Assembly (NCBI GenBank): GCA_947397865.1
Contig: OX377618.1
Location: 160,114,524-160,178,523 of the forward strand
DNA from: Polietes domitor
Taxonomy: Eukaryota; Arthropoda; Insecta; Diptera; Muscidae
Direction: 5' to 3'
Length of the DNA stretch: 64,000 nt
This document shows, in pieces, positions 11,991 through 25,384 of this stretch. Positions within the stretch are counted from its first letter, which is position 1. Every line of letters starts with the position of its first letter. The notes beneath the pieces were generated by a model. It searched no databases and had not been told where the DNA came from. It saw only the letters and a program-made list of their open reading frames with translations. The translations under genes and the position numbers were made by a program.

Positions 11991-13567
11991 TATGTTTGAA
12001 GGAAAACAAATCTACTGATTCTAAATTAAATTTTGTAGAATAGTAGAAAAATCCTTAAAATTTCACAATAATGTTGTTTAGATCATTTTAATTTTTACAC
12101 ATTAGGGTGACTGATCGAAATTTCATGGTCTTCCATTGAGAATCCATAATGGTCATTTTAATCAAAAGACATACAATTTCGAGATATTCTGTAAATAGTT
12201 GAATAAGACATGCAGTTAGTCCCAATATATTGCTGGGGAGATTAATTCCAAGGTGTGGTTACATTATCCTTTGTTTGTTTTTCGTCTTGGTTCCCAAGGT
12301 TTCCAGACATATATTATATTTTTACTTACTGTCAAACTTCTCTAAATGACTCTCCTCTGCAGTGCTCATTGGCCCAAAGTACTAAGTTGATCATTTGAAA
12401 AACGTTATTATTATATTATTATTCAGGCTACTTTTGCTCGCGCGGCTCGTATAAAAGTTTCCTCTATATATATCGCCTAGGGTTTTTCAAAGTGATTTAT
12501 TTTTTATTTACGCGTGTCCGAGTTTGGTTTGATGTGACTGTAAGAGCGTAGGTATGAAAATATGTTTGGGCAGAAAAAAAATACAAAAGATTTTCTTAAA
12601 GTCACACAGTGAGTGACATATGAGAGAAATATTAGCAGCAACGTCACACAATAGAAAAAACTAATGGATACAAGCAACGGAATTAGGTCGATTTGAAGAG
12701 GCCACAGAATACCCTACATTATTGTGGCGAAGTGTTGCTTTTGCTGGCAAATGTGGTGTGGTAATATGAATTGGAATTTGGAATGTAAATCGGCGATGAA
12801 TAATATTTTATTTACAACATTATATGTTATGTATATGAAGAGTTCCCATTACCTAGCGCATTGTAAGTACACCCAAATTACACAAAATAAAATATCCCTA
12901 CTTTACACACTATAAAAATAAATAAAAACTGTGGGACTCAAAAATAACAATGTCCTGACAACGGAGTGAGTAAAAAAGAATATATGTGTATATCGACGCT
13001 TTGAAAGTTTGCGTAGATTCTATTGCATTCTTTTCACATTCTTAAGATGAATAGGCAGGTGAAATCTTGTAATTCTTACACTTTAAGTATATGTTCAGCA
13101 ATATCACTTAGAACACTACGAAGAACATTTTTGTGGAACATAGTACCCCCCTAGCACCTCAATATAATGGTCCTTTTTGGTCCCTTTTTTGCAAAAGAGT
13201 AAGAAAACCCCTAAAACAGGAGTTTAACGGGTTCTACAAAAATATTTACCATAAAATTCTTCTCTGAATACACCAAAACTCAAAATTCAACTTAACTGCC
13301 AAAAATAATTCAAATCTTAAAATTATGTTCATGTTCAAACTGGTCCACAAAACTGAATTATAGGGGGGAACAGTGCACGGGTTTATAGATTTAAGTGACA
13401 ACACCCAACAATTTTTTTCTAATAATTTTCTTTGTGGATGATTTGATATTAAAGATAAGATAATAATTAAGAGAAAATAATATTTTTTTATTTATTTTAT
13501 TTAATATTAAAAATTCATGATAGAGAGATGTAACGGTACTTCAAACATTAAAACATTTGTAGGAAGA
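11991..13567. other. Noncoding stretch, no element recognised
   Basis: No gene is supported. A 63-codon ORF at 12724-12915 has no recognisable feature. A TATAAAAG at 12450 preceded by a GC-rich stretch is a weak promoter-like motif with no ORF or transcript evidence behind it. Confidence 0.35.
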
Positions 13568-15177
13568 ACAAGTAAAAACGGCGTTAAGTTCGGCCGGGCC
13601 GGACTTCATATATCCTCCACCATGGGTTGCATTCCACAGAGGTTGTCGGTTTTCGTAGAAGTGCAGTAATATTACAGGAAAATATAATTTTTTTAATATA
13701 GCCAAACCAAAACAAATACAAATATTGAAAAATTAATTTTATAAATAAATATAATATTTTAATTATTTCAAACCACGCTCATAAGGTAATGCTACCAATA
13801 CGTCAATTCAAAAAATAAACATTCTTATATTTATATTTTCAAAAACATTTTTTAAGCCATAAATATTGGTGGATAGTGGGTGCTACAGTTGGTTGTATTT
13901 CCATTCTATTTTAATTACAAAAGTACAAATTTGGAAAATCCATTATCAGACGTACATAGTGCAAAATAACCTAACTTAATGATTCAACCAATTTTTGCCG
14001 CAAAAGAAAAAGTACGAATTTGGAAAAAACTTTTTATTATGCGTGTCTATGCAGTCAGAGGAATGTATACACCGAATTCCATGATTCCAGCTGCGCCCAT
14101 TTGGTTGGTACCATTTTTACCCCCTTGACGTTTCTACGCAATTAGAATTTCATCATACTAGATGTAGTCTTTTAGTTGGTACTACTTTTATCCATCTGTA
14201 CCATTGTATCCCTTAAAAGTACAAATTTCGAAAAATTCGTCTATTTTCCTTGTCTACACAGTCAGAGGAATGTATACTCCGAATTTCATGACTCTAGCTG
14301 CAGTCATTAGATGGTACTATTTTTAACCCCTTTTTTCATTTTAACCCCAAAAAGTACGAATTTTGAAAAAATCCTCTATTTTCCGCGTCTACGCAGTCAG
14401 AGGAATGTATACTCCGAATTTCATGACTCTAGCTGCAGTCATTTGATTGTTACTATTTTTATCCCCTTTTTTCATTTTAACCCCAAAAAGTACGAATTTC
14501 GAAAAATCAGTTTATTTTCCGTGTCTACACACTCAGAGGAATGTATACTCCGAATTTCATGACTCTAGCTGCAGTCATTAGATTGGTACTATTTTTATCC
14601 CCTTTTTTCATTTTAACCCCAAAAAGTACGAATTTTGAAAAATCCGTGTATTTTACTTATCTATGCAATCAGCGGAATGTATACACCGAATTTCATTATT
14701 CTAGGTACAGCCGTTTGGTTGGTACCATTTTTATCCCTCTATTCCCATTTTACCCCTTAAAAGTACGAATTTGGAAAAAATTCTTTTATATTATGTATCT
14801 ACTCAATTAGAGGAATGTACACACCGAATTTCGTGTTTCTAGCTGTTGTCGTTTAATATGTACAATTTTTATCCCTTTTTGCCCCATTTTACCCCCTACT
14901 AATAAGAATCACTTTACCGATTTCGCCCCATTTCAATCCCAACCGATCTACGACTATAAGACGCATTTATGGAAAATTTTAACGTTCTAGCTCCTTTCGT
15001 TTACATGCTAGCGTGCTTTCAACAGACGGACGGACGGACGGACATGGCTAGATCGTCTTAGAATTTTATGACGATCAAGAATAGATATACTTTATGGGGT
15101 CTCAGGTCGATATTTCAAGGTGTTATAAACGGAATGACAAAGTTAGTATACCCCCATCCTGGTGGTGGAGGGTATAA
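13568..15177 (+). mobile_element. DINE-like repeat, full-length (family B)
   Basis: The 5' end reads ACAAGTAAAAACGGCGTT, then GTTCGGCCGGGCCGGAC and TATCCTCCACCATGG. The 3' end reads CATCCTGGTGGTGGAGGGTA, so the sub-terminal CCTCCACCA blocks are inverted copies. A GGAC microsatellite lies just inside the 3' end at about 15026-15044. The centre is a tandem array of a ~136-bp module. No protein is encoded: the ORFs at 14311-14810 simply read through the tandem module. The structure resembles Helentron-derived DINE elements of flies. Confidence 0.7.
14041..14900 (+). repeat. Tandem array of a ~136-bp module inside the family B element
   Basis: The block GAATTTCATGACTCTAGCTG recurs at 14281, 14416 and 14552, and in diverged form at 14074, 14688 and 14826, giving spacings of 135, 136, 136 and 138 bp. 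One spacing (14074 to 14281) is irregular because of a partial unit. The same module in the opposite orientation makes up the family C repeats at 11137 and 50275. Confidence 0.85.
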
Positions 15178-16899
15178 AAATTAGAGCTTAGTTATATCAG
15201 CACATGTTATCTTCAAGGTACAGAAAAAATTTAGTTTCTTATCATATTTGTTTTTTTTTTTTAATTCTGCTACTAAGTATAAGCAATGAAAATATAAATA
15301 ATCTTAAAACAATATACAATGGTGTTTGTATGAAATCGGTTTTTAGTACATCAATTTTGGCAAAATTTGAACACCAATTTAAAATTTTCGTCGACTAGAA
15401 CTAGATGATCCCTTGAACAAGGAACTGTCATATTTACGAAGTGGACCCATCCCAAACCTGCCAAAATAGTAAAACAAATTCCGCTTTTAGCTGCAGTAGC
15501 AATAAAACATTTATTAAAATATCGCTACGGAAATATTTGATTTATGGTTGTCATCCGCCCAAAATAATAGATATGATAATGTTATGGATATTATTTTCAG
15601 GAGATATTTGTACTGCATCTATGGAATGATCGAAAATCCAAAAATTATAAGGTTTGTAAGTAAATTTTCTAATAATCTGACTGAAACGTATAGCAAGGCA
15701 GCTGGATGAAAATGGAGGTTTTTGAATAGAAATATTAACTGGCTAAGACAACAAATTGACTATCATTATCTTTATCATTTCATACTTCAAGAAATCGCGT
15801 TAATACAAATCATTTGATGGTTGTTGTCAAAGATTTGAAAGGCCAAACTACTCAAAAATTTCTTGTAATTGTTATGTATATCGATTTATCCACCCATTAT
15901 TTTGTTAATTTTTTGCCTGAAAAGATATTTTAAAGAAGTAAATACACATGTGTATTTCCACTCTTTTGCTGATATTTCAGTAACTACTGTCGGTCCCATT
16001 GTGAGTATAAACAGCACAAATATAGACGTTTACAACAGAAACTTGGAAAAACAATGAATTTTTTACAAAAAAAAAATTCAATATTTTTATGTTTTTTTTT
16101 TTTTTTTTTTGAGATAAGAATTATTTTTAATTTTTTATATAATGTTTATTAGATAAAAAATGTATCCTGTAGAAAAGTTTCCAATATCTTTATCACATCG
16201 AAAAATATGACTGCTTGAATGAACCTCTTTCCTCAAAATTCAAAGGTATTTCAAAATTTTGCCTCCTTCTAGACTTCAGCTTTATTTTTAAAGGAAAAGC
16301 AACAATATTGCTTTTATTTTTTCATTTAAACTGTACATTGAAAAAATTTAATTCTAAGTGGACGTGTTAATTTAAAAGAAGGTCAATAAAAAAGGAAACC
16401 ATAGTCATAATACATCAAATTCACTTTCAGTATTCAAGTCATACAATTTTTATTTTCGACAAGTACATCACCACCTGTTGATCGTTTTCTCTACATCATT
16501 ATTACAGATAAATTATATTTCTTTACATCAAATCGTTGTCGTCATCATCATCATTTAAGATTGATAAAGATAGACAAATTGGAAAAGGATTACGGACGGA
16601 AAATCTCGGAAAATAAATAATTTTTAAACCCTCTCATATAAATGAAAAGAGCGTTTCCAAAGTAATATAAGACTAAAATTATGCAAAATTGATTTTTATC
16701 GCAGTCAGACTTATAGAAATTAGAATCTAAACCTAGTCATGCTAAATTAATGAACATTTTGGCAAGTCCATATTTTGAAACTTTGAAACTGTTTTGTTAA
16801 ATTTTTTCGAAGATTTTGAAAACTGAAAGTGTGAAATTTGTAAAATAAAATATATTTTCAACCCAGCTATTTGGAAATATAACACATTAAAATAGCCGA
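15178..16899. other. AT-rich noncoding stretch with a long T tract
   Basis: No gene or named repeat is seen. A run of about 20 T lies near 16090-16110. The ORFs at 15204, 15441 and 15869 (62-64 codons) show no recognisable feature. Confidence 0.4.
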
Positions 16900-16992
16900 T
16901 TTTTTATTTTTTCACGATTCCGATTTCTTCTAAAAAAATCCTGTCAAATCTCGCTTTTTGGCCAAATAGAGATGGTCAAGTTAGTCATTCTC
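16900..16992 (-). repeat. Inverted counterpart of the repeat end at 10190
   Basis: Read on the minus strand, this end is ATGACTAACTTGACCATCTC, then TTGGCCAAAAAGCGAG and a GGATTTTTTTAGAAG tract. It matches the order of blocks at 10190-10310. Confidence 0.45.
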
Positions 16993-19900
16993 TAGTAATT
17001 GCAATCTTTGTCGCTCGTTGCTTGGATGACTATATAAATGGCACCGAATGTATCGGTGGGAAATAATATACTCCTTATGAGCTTTCAAACATGTGATCAG
17101 AGCTTTATTTTACAATTATGCATCCAAAATAATTTTAAACAGTGCAGTGCCTTCTACACAACGGCAACGAGGGCGAGGTGAAAAACCTCAAAGGACTTAT
17201 TCACAAATGATGTGTTTGGGATTGTAACCAATTATTTGTAGTCCTTCGAAATTTTTTGGATGTACAATCGTAAAATAAACATTTTTAAGCTATTCGGGCA
17301 CCTTCTGACAGTCGCGTTTTCAACTTCTTTTAGAATAAAGCTCTTCAGATTTCTTGGAAGGTTACTTTGGACAATAGTATCCGTGTTTTGAAATACTGAT
17401 GAATACATTTTCTGTTTTTTTTCGTGAATATTTTTATAAATTAGTGTTGGAATTCATTTTTTTTAAATAAATAAAAACAAATAAAACTACGTCCTTACAT
17501 GTCTTCATAATGCTTCTGAACTCGTCTGGAAGTAGAAATTGAGGCCGTTTTTGGCTTTTGTCGGCCACTGTGCGAACAATGCGACAATACACGAACAAAA
17601 TAAAAAGTTGGTTATTCTCTTTAATAGAAAACGATATTGATTTCAAGGGAGACGTAATTTCGAAAACATATGCAATCGTCTAAGTTCCAATGTTTTTCCG
17701 TCCATTGTTGCTACGTTATCAGCAGTATTCTTTGAGAATCACAAAAAATTTCATCAAAGCGTCGTATTTGTTGTTACATCTTGCCACATCTGATAAAGAT
17801 CTATTAACTGACATCTACAATTTCTGATAAATGTAGGACACACAACATACTTGAGTGTTTCAAACACCAACCCAAAGTCACTCCATGACACTGTGTGTGT
17901 AGGGTGATGGCTGGGGAGGGTGGTAAAGAGACATTGGGTTTAGTTTATGTTAACAATAGAGCCTGTAAATTTGATATTGTTTTATGTTTGTGTAAAAAAC
18001 AACAGTCTTATAAAAATGTCATTTGTGAAACAATTCGTTTTGATTCCTTTTTTGTTCCGGTTATTCGCACCGACACAGCAGCATTATAACCACCGTCCTC
18101 AACTTGGCCAACACTGGCTGCTCCACCTCCTTTTTTCTTGTAACATCCCCAGAGGAAATTTCTTTGACTTTGTGGTTATAGTACACACACAACTCATACT
18201 CATACAAACATAGATTTTAATTCTTTGCAACTTTTGGGGTTTGGAATTATTTCTTTTGATTTATTGTAATTTGTCGGTTTCTTTATTTTCGTATTCGTTA
18301 TCCTTCACGCCAGTTTTTTTTTTTGAATTCCTCGTCACTGCCGCTTCCTTTGTTTTGTAAACCAATATACGAATACTTTTCTGGCCATTAAAAACATAAT
18401 GATTAGTTCCGTTTCACTTTTTTGGTGATTGGTGGGTGACAGGAGCTCAAAGTGAAAGAAAGGTGGTGTGAGGCCTGCACGAAAACACTTTAGCCGGTAT
18501 CCTCTGGAGGTTTCAAAAAGGTTTTGCTATTCCAAGTTCTCTCGGAGCACGGTGTGCTTGGCTATGTGCGGAGGTTGTGGTAGGTGTGTGTGTGTTCTTG
18601 AAAAAGAAAAATGGAAAAAAGCGAATTGTTATGCATTATGAGTGTGTCATACATTTGACTCTTGACAAATGACATTTTATTTACGCTCATACTTAACCAA
18701 CTGACCTCACTTATGAATACTATGTTTCCTCTTTTTGTTTTCGTGCTTTCTATTCTCAAAGCGAAGCCATGTAACGCTATGCTTTTTAGGGCATACATAA
18801 CGATATTCATATGTGTCCTTCCATGCTCATCTAGTCTATTGGGAATTGTGCACACCATCGCATTTTATTAGTTCAAATACGCGTATAGAGGGATGTTCTG
18901 CATCCTCATTTTTCAGTTCTACGGCAATCAAAAAGGTTTACAGGTTTAAATGTCGCATACATGTCACAAATGTATCAAATGTCACAAAATTTCAAATTTG
19001 TTGAGATGCCATCGGCACTATTACACCGTGCGAAACTAATTTTGGTCAGGGGAATGTCTATAGAATACTGAAACTGCACGCTGAGAAAAAATTCATTAAG
19101 CAGAAACGAAATTTTAGACTTGGTTTATGAGTTTCTTTAGTGGGTAATGTTATTGTGTTTGCAGCAAATATGTCATGTAAATGAACAAAATCTTTTAAGG
19201 GAAATATTTTTACATCAAACAGTTATATTTGTTTGTCGAAATGGATTTATGTCCATTTCAGTCTGTCAACATTTAGAAGTAAACGTTGGTTGCATCTGTA
19301 GGTGTAAGGTAGTAACCTACCTTACATCGGTTTAGATTTAGTTATAGCTCCATAGAAACTTTACGTTTTGAAGAAATATGGAATCAATTAAATTCTCTCA
19401 CTCAAGAGGAAAATATGTTAACGATTACAGTTTAGAATTGTTTGAAAAACCGCTTCTTAAACTTGTTCTACTTTTCCTTTAAAGCATTTTCTTTGTTCCT
19501 AAAAGCAATTTCTGACGAATTTCAAGCAAGAAGTTCATTTGCACTTAACGGCTGCCAAACGTTTTTTTTTCTCTACATGTGTCTACTCTGTTTTGCATAT
19601 TCTGGTCGAGCTCACGTTTAATATAGTAATACAACAATTTATATTATTTTTTATAGTATTTTCCTAGAAATATCAAAATGTCAAATTATTTAAATATTTA
19701 ATATGAAATCATCAATATTGAGGAGTTTAACTAACTTTTGTGATTGATTGCTGTTAGTTGTTAATGTATTTGAGGAAGAGTTCTCAAGCTTGGAAATTTC
19801 ACGATTGATATGATAACAGTGATTTGTAGATGAATCTGCATTGGATTTAACACAGAGGAAGTATGTCCTTTATTTTGAATGCTTAAAAGTTAATTTTCAG

Positions 19901-21439
19901 TTGAGCAAAGTAAACTGACTGTATACAGTTAGAGGGTATATATTAGGGCGTATTGATAATGACAAATTTGTTTCTGTTTGCTTTCGAATAAAAAAATTGT
20001 CCTTCATGTTCATAAGGAGGATATTAAAAAAACATAGAAAATCGTCCTTTTTAATGTTTTCCCTAAAACAAGTACTTAAAGTCATAGGAAACTGTTATAA
20101 TATTTACCAAACGATATCCAAAAAAATGTGTAACGCATTGAAGGAGTGAATTTAGTGTCCGTCTGATGCACTATAAAACTTTAATTCACATCAACATATT
20201 CATTTATAGTAATATTTTTCCCAAATTTAGTTTAAGTTCGGAAAAGGACGAATTTGATATGCCCCTTCAGTTCCTCCCATGTCATTGCTCCTTATTTCTA
20301 TGTAAATCTTAAATCAATGTAACCAATATATATTTTCATATTTGGTAAAGTTTTGTCATGCCCTAGTCCTCCCCACTCAAACCACCCTATCCTATATGAA
20401 TGATCGGAATACTCTGAAATTTTACCTTTGGCAATGTTTTCGCAAGACCTTTGGTTACAATAAAAAAGATATAACTTCTACACGAATAGTCGGAATCATC
20501 AGTAGCAATTCGATATTGGAAAATTTTTTATAACCACTTGAAAGCTATAAAATAGTTATGCTTTAGACAATTGTCACTATCATAGTTAACGTTAAAGTCA
20601 TAATACATATAAATACAATGGTGGCTGAAATGTGCCTTGTGCTGAAATGTGAAGTTTGATCATGTTTTTAGAATTGCGGAAGCTGGGCTAATGCGCCACG
20701 AATTATCTAAAATTAAGATGATCTCTTAGGGTGAGGATATATAAGTCTGTTTTACCGACTGATACTTACTCACCTGTTTCAATAGTTTTCATTTCAATTT
20801 TATTTTATTTTAAATTCGCTTTTATGATTGAATAATGATTTTATATATAATGCTAGTTAATATTAAATTAAATTGGTATAATTATAATTTAATTGTATCT
20901 ATATTGTGTACTATTAATAACACTGTACAATAAAAAATAAAAAAATGTATTGGATACCTAAACATTATTTTTGTATTCATTGGTATATATACTATCAACA
21001 TACAATTTTATAAAAAATCATAATTGATTTAAAAAATCTTTTGCATCTACAACGAGTGTCATAACATTTTCATTTATCCGTAGATATTTGTACATCGTTT
21101 TTTATTTTTTATGACTTTCTTCCTCTTCTTTTTTCTCAATTTTTGTAGACTGTCCTAAAAGCACTGTTCTTATGTGAAATTGTACATATATTCGAGTGTG
21201 ATCGGACACATATTTCCAAAAATGGGAGTTCGGTGAAAATTGGAATTATAAGCTCGTTTTCGAGTTTGGAAAGCCAAAATACACCAGAAACTATTATGCG
21301 TAGATCTTCGGCAAATATTCGGATGCAAAGAGTAATTAATAAATAATAATGAATAGTTTGAAATACATTAGAATAAAGTTATAAAAAACTTGTACGTAAA
21401 GTTTGTTTTGTTTAAATTATGAAGGATTAAATAAAATAA
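16993..21439. other. Long noncoding stretch without recognised elements
   Basis: I find no supported gene. The part from about 17830 to 18620 is less AT-rich and contains short GT/CA runs (for example 18580-18595), and it looks single-copy. ORFs of 60-98 codons occur on both strands at 17434-19335 but overlap each other and show no domain. A TATATAAG at about 20740 followed by AATAAA-type signals near 20930 could belong to a solo LTR; I could not find LTR ends or a target duplication. Confidence 0.35.
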
Positions 21440-22640
21440 TTTTTTTAATCGATATTTCGATATCAGAACTGATTTTCTTTAAGCCTGGATAACAAACTGT
21501 GATAACAATGACGTTAATAGTGAATTATTTTTACTAAAAAACAAGTAAGGAAAGGCTAAAGTCGGGCGGGGCCGACTCTATGATACACTCCACTTTCTAT
21601 CCGAATACAATTTAATTCGGTGAAAAGGTGAAAACGGGAAGGATTTTTGTAACCTGTAAATGTATGTGTTTGACAAAAAATGTTAAAACGGAAAGGACAT
21701 TTGTATGGGGGTATATTGAAATCTGGGACGAAATAGGTGAAATATAATATGTATAGTTTGGCAAAATCGGTTAAACATTTGGGAGCAGCATTTGTATTTG
21801 GGCTATATCTAAATCTGAACCGATCTTACCCACATTCACCATAGGTTTTTTACTTGGATTACAAGCTGTTGTGCCAAATTTAAAGAAAATCGAGTAAATT
21901 ATGTGGTTCCTAAAGCGGCAAAAGTCAAATCGGAAGCGACATTTGTATGGGGGTTATATCTAAATCTGAACCGATCTTACCCACTTTCGACATAGGTATT
22001 TCTAGTTCAATTATAAAATGTTGTGCCAATTTTAAAGAAAATCGGGAACAATATGCAGTTTCTAAAGCGGAAAAAAGTGAAATCGGGAGCGACATTTGTA
22101 TGGGGGCTATTTCTAAATCTGAACCGATCTTACCTTATTTCTGCATATGTGTTTCTAGTTCGATTATAAGATGTTGTGCCACATGTAAAGAAAATCGAGT
22201 ACAATATGTGGTTTCTAAAGCGGCAAAAGTCAAATCGGGAGCGACATTTGTATAGGGGCTATATGTAACTCTGAACCGATTTTTTTTTTGCATAGGTATT
22301 TCTAGTTGGATTACAAGATGTTGTGCCAAATTTAAAGAAAATCGGGTACAATATGTGGTTTCTAGAGTGGAAAATTTCAAATCGGGAGCTACATTTGTAT
22401 GGGGGCTATATTTTTACGCTGAACCGATTTGCCTCAAATTAAATAGCGTTCGTCCTTGATCCACGAAACTTATTTGTGCCAATTTTTGTTAAGATCGGAT
22501 TGTAATTGCGACCTGTAATTTGATTACAACAATAGATGGACATACGGACAGACAGACGGACATACGGACATTGCTATTATGTTGACACGTGCGGACTTAG
22601 TCTCAATAGCCATAAATTCCATTTATACTGGATAATCAGA
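21440..22640 (-). repeat. Dispersed repeat (family E) split by a DINE-like insertion
   Basis: The flanks 21440-21540 and 22579-22640 are two parts of one minus-strand copy of the repeat also seen at 25385-25605 and 26545-26800. Shared blocks read on the minus strand are TTATCCAGTATAAATGG, GGCTATTGAGACTAAGTC, GTTATCACAG and TTATCCAGGCTTAA. The intervening 21541-22578 is a family A element, so A inserted after E. Confidence 0.65.
21541..22578 (+). mobile_element. DINE-like repeat (family A)
   Basis: It starts ACAAGTAAGGAAAGGCTAAA with the palindrome GTCGGGCGGGGCCGAC and then GATACACTCCAC. The body has five to six tandem units of about 150 bp, marked by GGGAGCGACATTTGTATGGG and CTGAACCGATCTTACC. 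It ends in a (GGACATAC)n-like tract near 22545-22570. The predicted ORFs of 81-102 codons at 21947-22380 read through the tandem units and are not genes. This copy lacks the 3' portion present in the copy at 52713-53918. Confidence 0.75.
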
Positions 22641-24433
22641 ACATTTTCATATAAAATTATATTTTGAATTGTGTTGATACACACATATTTATATTGTTAT
22701 TGACGACACTGTTCAATTTATTCTTCATTGAGTGAAAATTTAGCCTTATTTACGTTGTTGTTAGCGCATCTTGGTTATCTAGTCTTAGTCTAAAATAGAG
22801 AGTTATTATAACTGCATTCAGGATACTCCAATTGTGCATACGCATAAATAATCTTTGTTGTTAAGTACATATTGATAATGATGACGTACAATCGGTAGTG
22901 GTCGAATTTGCTATACAAACAAATATTCTGCCTTTTCTTATGCTATGTAATTACCCATATGTGGCATATATTTTTTTCTTTTTTGTCTTTGTTCTCTTGT
23001 TATTATTTTCCCTGTCATTCTCGTTATTGCTGTTGATTTTTCATATTCTTATACTGGTAACATATACAGACACAGTTTCATCCATATATAGTGACAAATG
23101 TTCATATAGTTACATGTGCATGTTTGCAAAAAAAGAGATGTAGAACAACAACTTGTTACCAGTTAATAGTGCTTATTGTTGGTTACTCTTCTCTTCATCA
23201 TACACGCACAGTGAAACAAAATATACATACATTTGTTAGTATGTGCATACATATGTATGCAAGTTGGGATGTAAGCGTGAATGTTATACCACATATTCTC
23301 GCCAACATACACAAATGTATGCAGTAATGTGTGACAGACAACAAAAATGAAAAAAAGAGAATAACGTTACTTATACGCACTTGAGTACCGTATACATGTC
23401 TCTCACTCGCTGTCTATTTACAGGGTGTACCAAAACAGAAAGCCCTTGACACTAAACTAAATGTGTTGAATTATTGAAGATTTTCCATTCTATGGAATGG
23501 TTACGTTCAACACGAAATTTTGGAAAGAAATAATCAAATTGGAAAGAATTAATAGCCCCCATACAAATATTCCTCTGGTTAATCATAATACTGGTCTAGA
23601 ATAAGTATATTCCAAAAGATCTTGGTAAAATTTGCCATATTATAGTAAATATTGTTATTTACTCGACAGAAAAAGTCCTATTTTTGATATGGGCTACATA
23701 AACCCAGGTGGGTGCTGAGTATCGTATAGACTTTACCAGGAGAACTTTTCTGAATTTAATAATTTTGCATTAACAATAATTTTGTGCGATGAATTTTGTG
23801 TCACCTTCAGCACATGTGACAAATTGTCCTTCTTTGTGCTTTTGCAACATGCTGACGGGGGAGATGGACCGAGGGCTTGCTCGTTGCTGTTGTCATTTTA
23901 CTTAGCACCTAGTAATAATATATTCATGTCGGCTTATGAATTTTAATTATGTTTTGTGTCTTTTCTGCTTTTTTGTTTTGTTTAAAAATTTATTTGTTAC
24001 AAATTGTTTTTTTTTGTACTAAATATTGTAGTTCTGTGTGACGAGGTTTTTACACATTCACAGTTGGTATTTAATTAGTGTTATTATTAACGCCATAAAA
24101 AAGTGATTAAATTTAATGACATAAATGGTAAACAATTGTAATAATGTGTTATATGTGCAAATAATACATACTTACTAAAAGGGAATAGTTAAACAATTTA
24201 CGGCCACAATTACAGCTTTTTACTTACAAAGCAAAATGTTTATTTGAATTTGATTTTATAAACAAAAAAATGCATAGCAACTTAAGTGATGGAGGAAATT
24301 TAATTCGTGAAGACATCTGTTTCGCAAAAGTACGAAAATAATGTAAGAATGAATCATCAGTAGCATATGTCTCGGAAATAATTAAATTATATTAATTTGT
24401 TACACACTTTTCATATGTGTTAGTAGTAACGAA
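22641..24433. other. Noncoding stretch, no element recognised
   Basis: It contains a T/pyrimidine-rich tract (about 22965-23045) and short CATA/CA-rich sequence (about 23220-23320). A diverged fragment reading AATAGCCCCCATACAAATAT near 23550 recalls family A. No gene is supported. Confidence 0.4.
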
Positions 24434-24936
24434 TAGAGTTGGGTCTCGTTCAATTGAACGAATCCCTGGTTCCTGCTCTTTCATTCTTTCAGTTCCATCG
24501 TTCACTTCGTTCCATTATTATTTTGCTTGTGGCCAACTCTCGTTCATTCACTAGTTCCGTGATGCTTTCGTTCGTTTCACCATTGAACAGCTGATTGTTG
24601 TTGCCACAGTTTTTTCCGAACGATTTTTTCTTGGTTCTGACACACCGTTCACACTACACACATTGTTGTAATTTAAATACAGCCAGCAATATATATTTAA
24701 TTATATTATACATACACATTTAAACATATTTTAAATTTTCTATTTTGGCAGAATTGTTTTGAAAAAAATAAAACTGAACGAGTAAACAAACAATGTTGTA
24801 ACGTTTGAACGAATGAATAAGTCATGTGAACGAAGGATCCAAAAGGAACGATGGAACGAAAAGACTGAACGAGTTCCTTTGCCGGATCGGAACGAAAAGG
24901 ACCGATCCGTTCAGTTAACGATAATGCCCAGCACTA
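24434..24936. mobile_element. hAT-like MITE with inverted GTTC/GAAC-rich arms (family H)
   Basis: The left end is TAGAGTTGGG and the right end, read inward on the minus strand, TAGTGCTGGG, a hAT-type terminal pattern. The flanks GTAACGAA (24426-24433) and GCAATGAA (24937-24944) match at 6 of 8 positions, consistent with an old 8-bp target duplication. The left arm carries many CGTTC copies and the right arm many GAACG copies, so the arms pair imperfectly. No transposase is encoded; a 65-codon ORF at 24813-25010 reads out of the right arm. Confidence 0.7.
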
Positions 24937-25384
24937 GCAATGAAATAAGATGGGAATTTTGTCGGGCATACGACAAATCGAGTTTTCTCAAAAAAATTGT
25001 ATACCTTTAGAATAACTTTTTGAGTCGCCTGTCTGCCCGACCGTTTTCATCATAGGCGTAGCAACAGATTTCAGCTGGGGAGGGCTAAGGCCTCCCACAG
25101 TTTTTGTATTCAAAAGAACCAAAATAAACATCTAAAATGGCCAAAATTTAAAATCGATCTTGGTTAATGATAGATTTTAGCCAAGTTTTATTCCTCGTAT
25201 CGCCGAAAAACTTCTTTCAAAGCAAGATTTATGGCAACTTGGATAAATATCAACATTTTCTCTCAACATATTGACGTAGATTGGCTTATTGTAATATAGA
25301 CTTGAATGTAAAAAACATAAATTTCCACTCAATGAAGAAATTGTTCACATATATTTAAAAAAATATAAAAAAATCAAAAAAATA

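Noticed and set aside
12450..12457. TATAAAAG after a GC-rich stretch, as a core promoter
   Set aside because: No downstream gene or initiator-supported transcript can be seen; the motif is too common in AT-rich DNA.
14311..14810. ORFs of 83 and 89 codons
   Set aside because: They are read-throughs of the 136-bp tandem module (period divisible or nearly divisible by three) and repeat the same peptide.
10190..16992. A single 6.8-kb transposon between the inverted ends at 10190 and 16992
   Set aside because: No matching target duplication and no transposase inside; two independent copies are equally likely.
20629..20950. Solo LTR with TATATAAG and AATAAA signals
   Set aside because: No TG...CA inverted ends with a 4-6 bp target duplication could be found.
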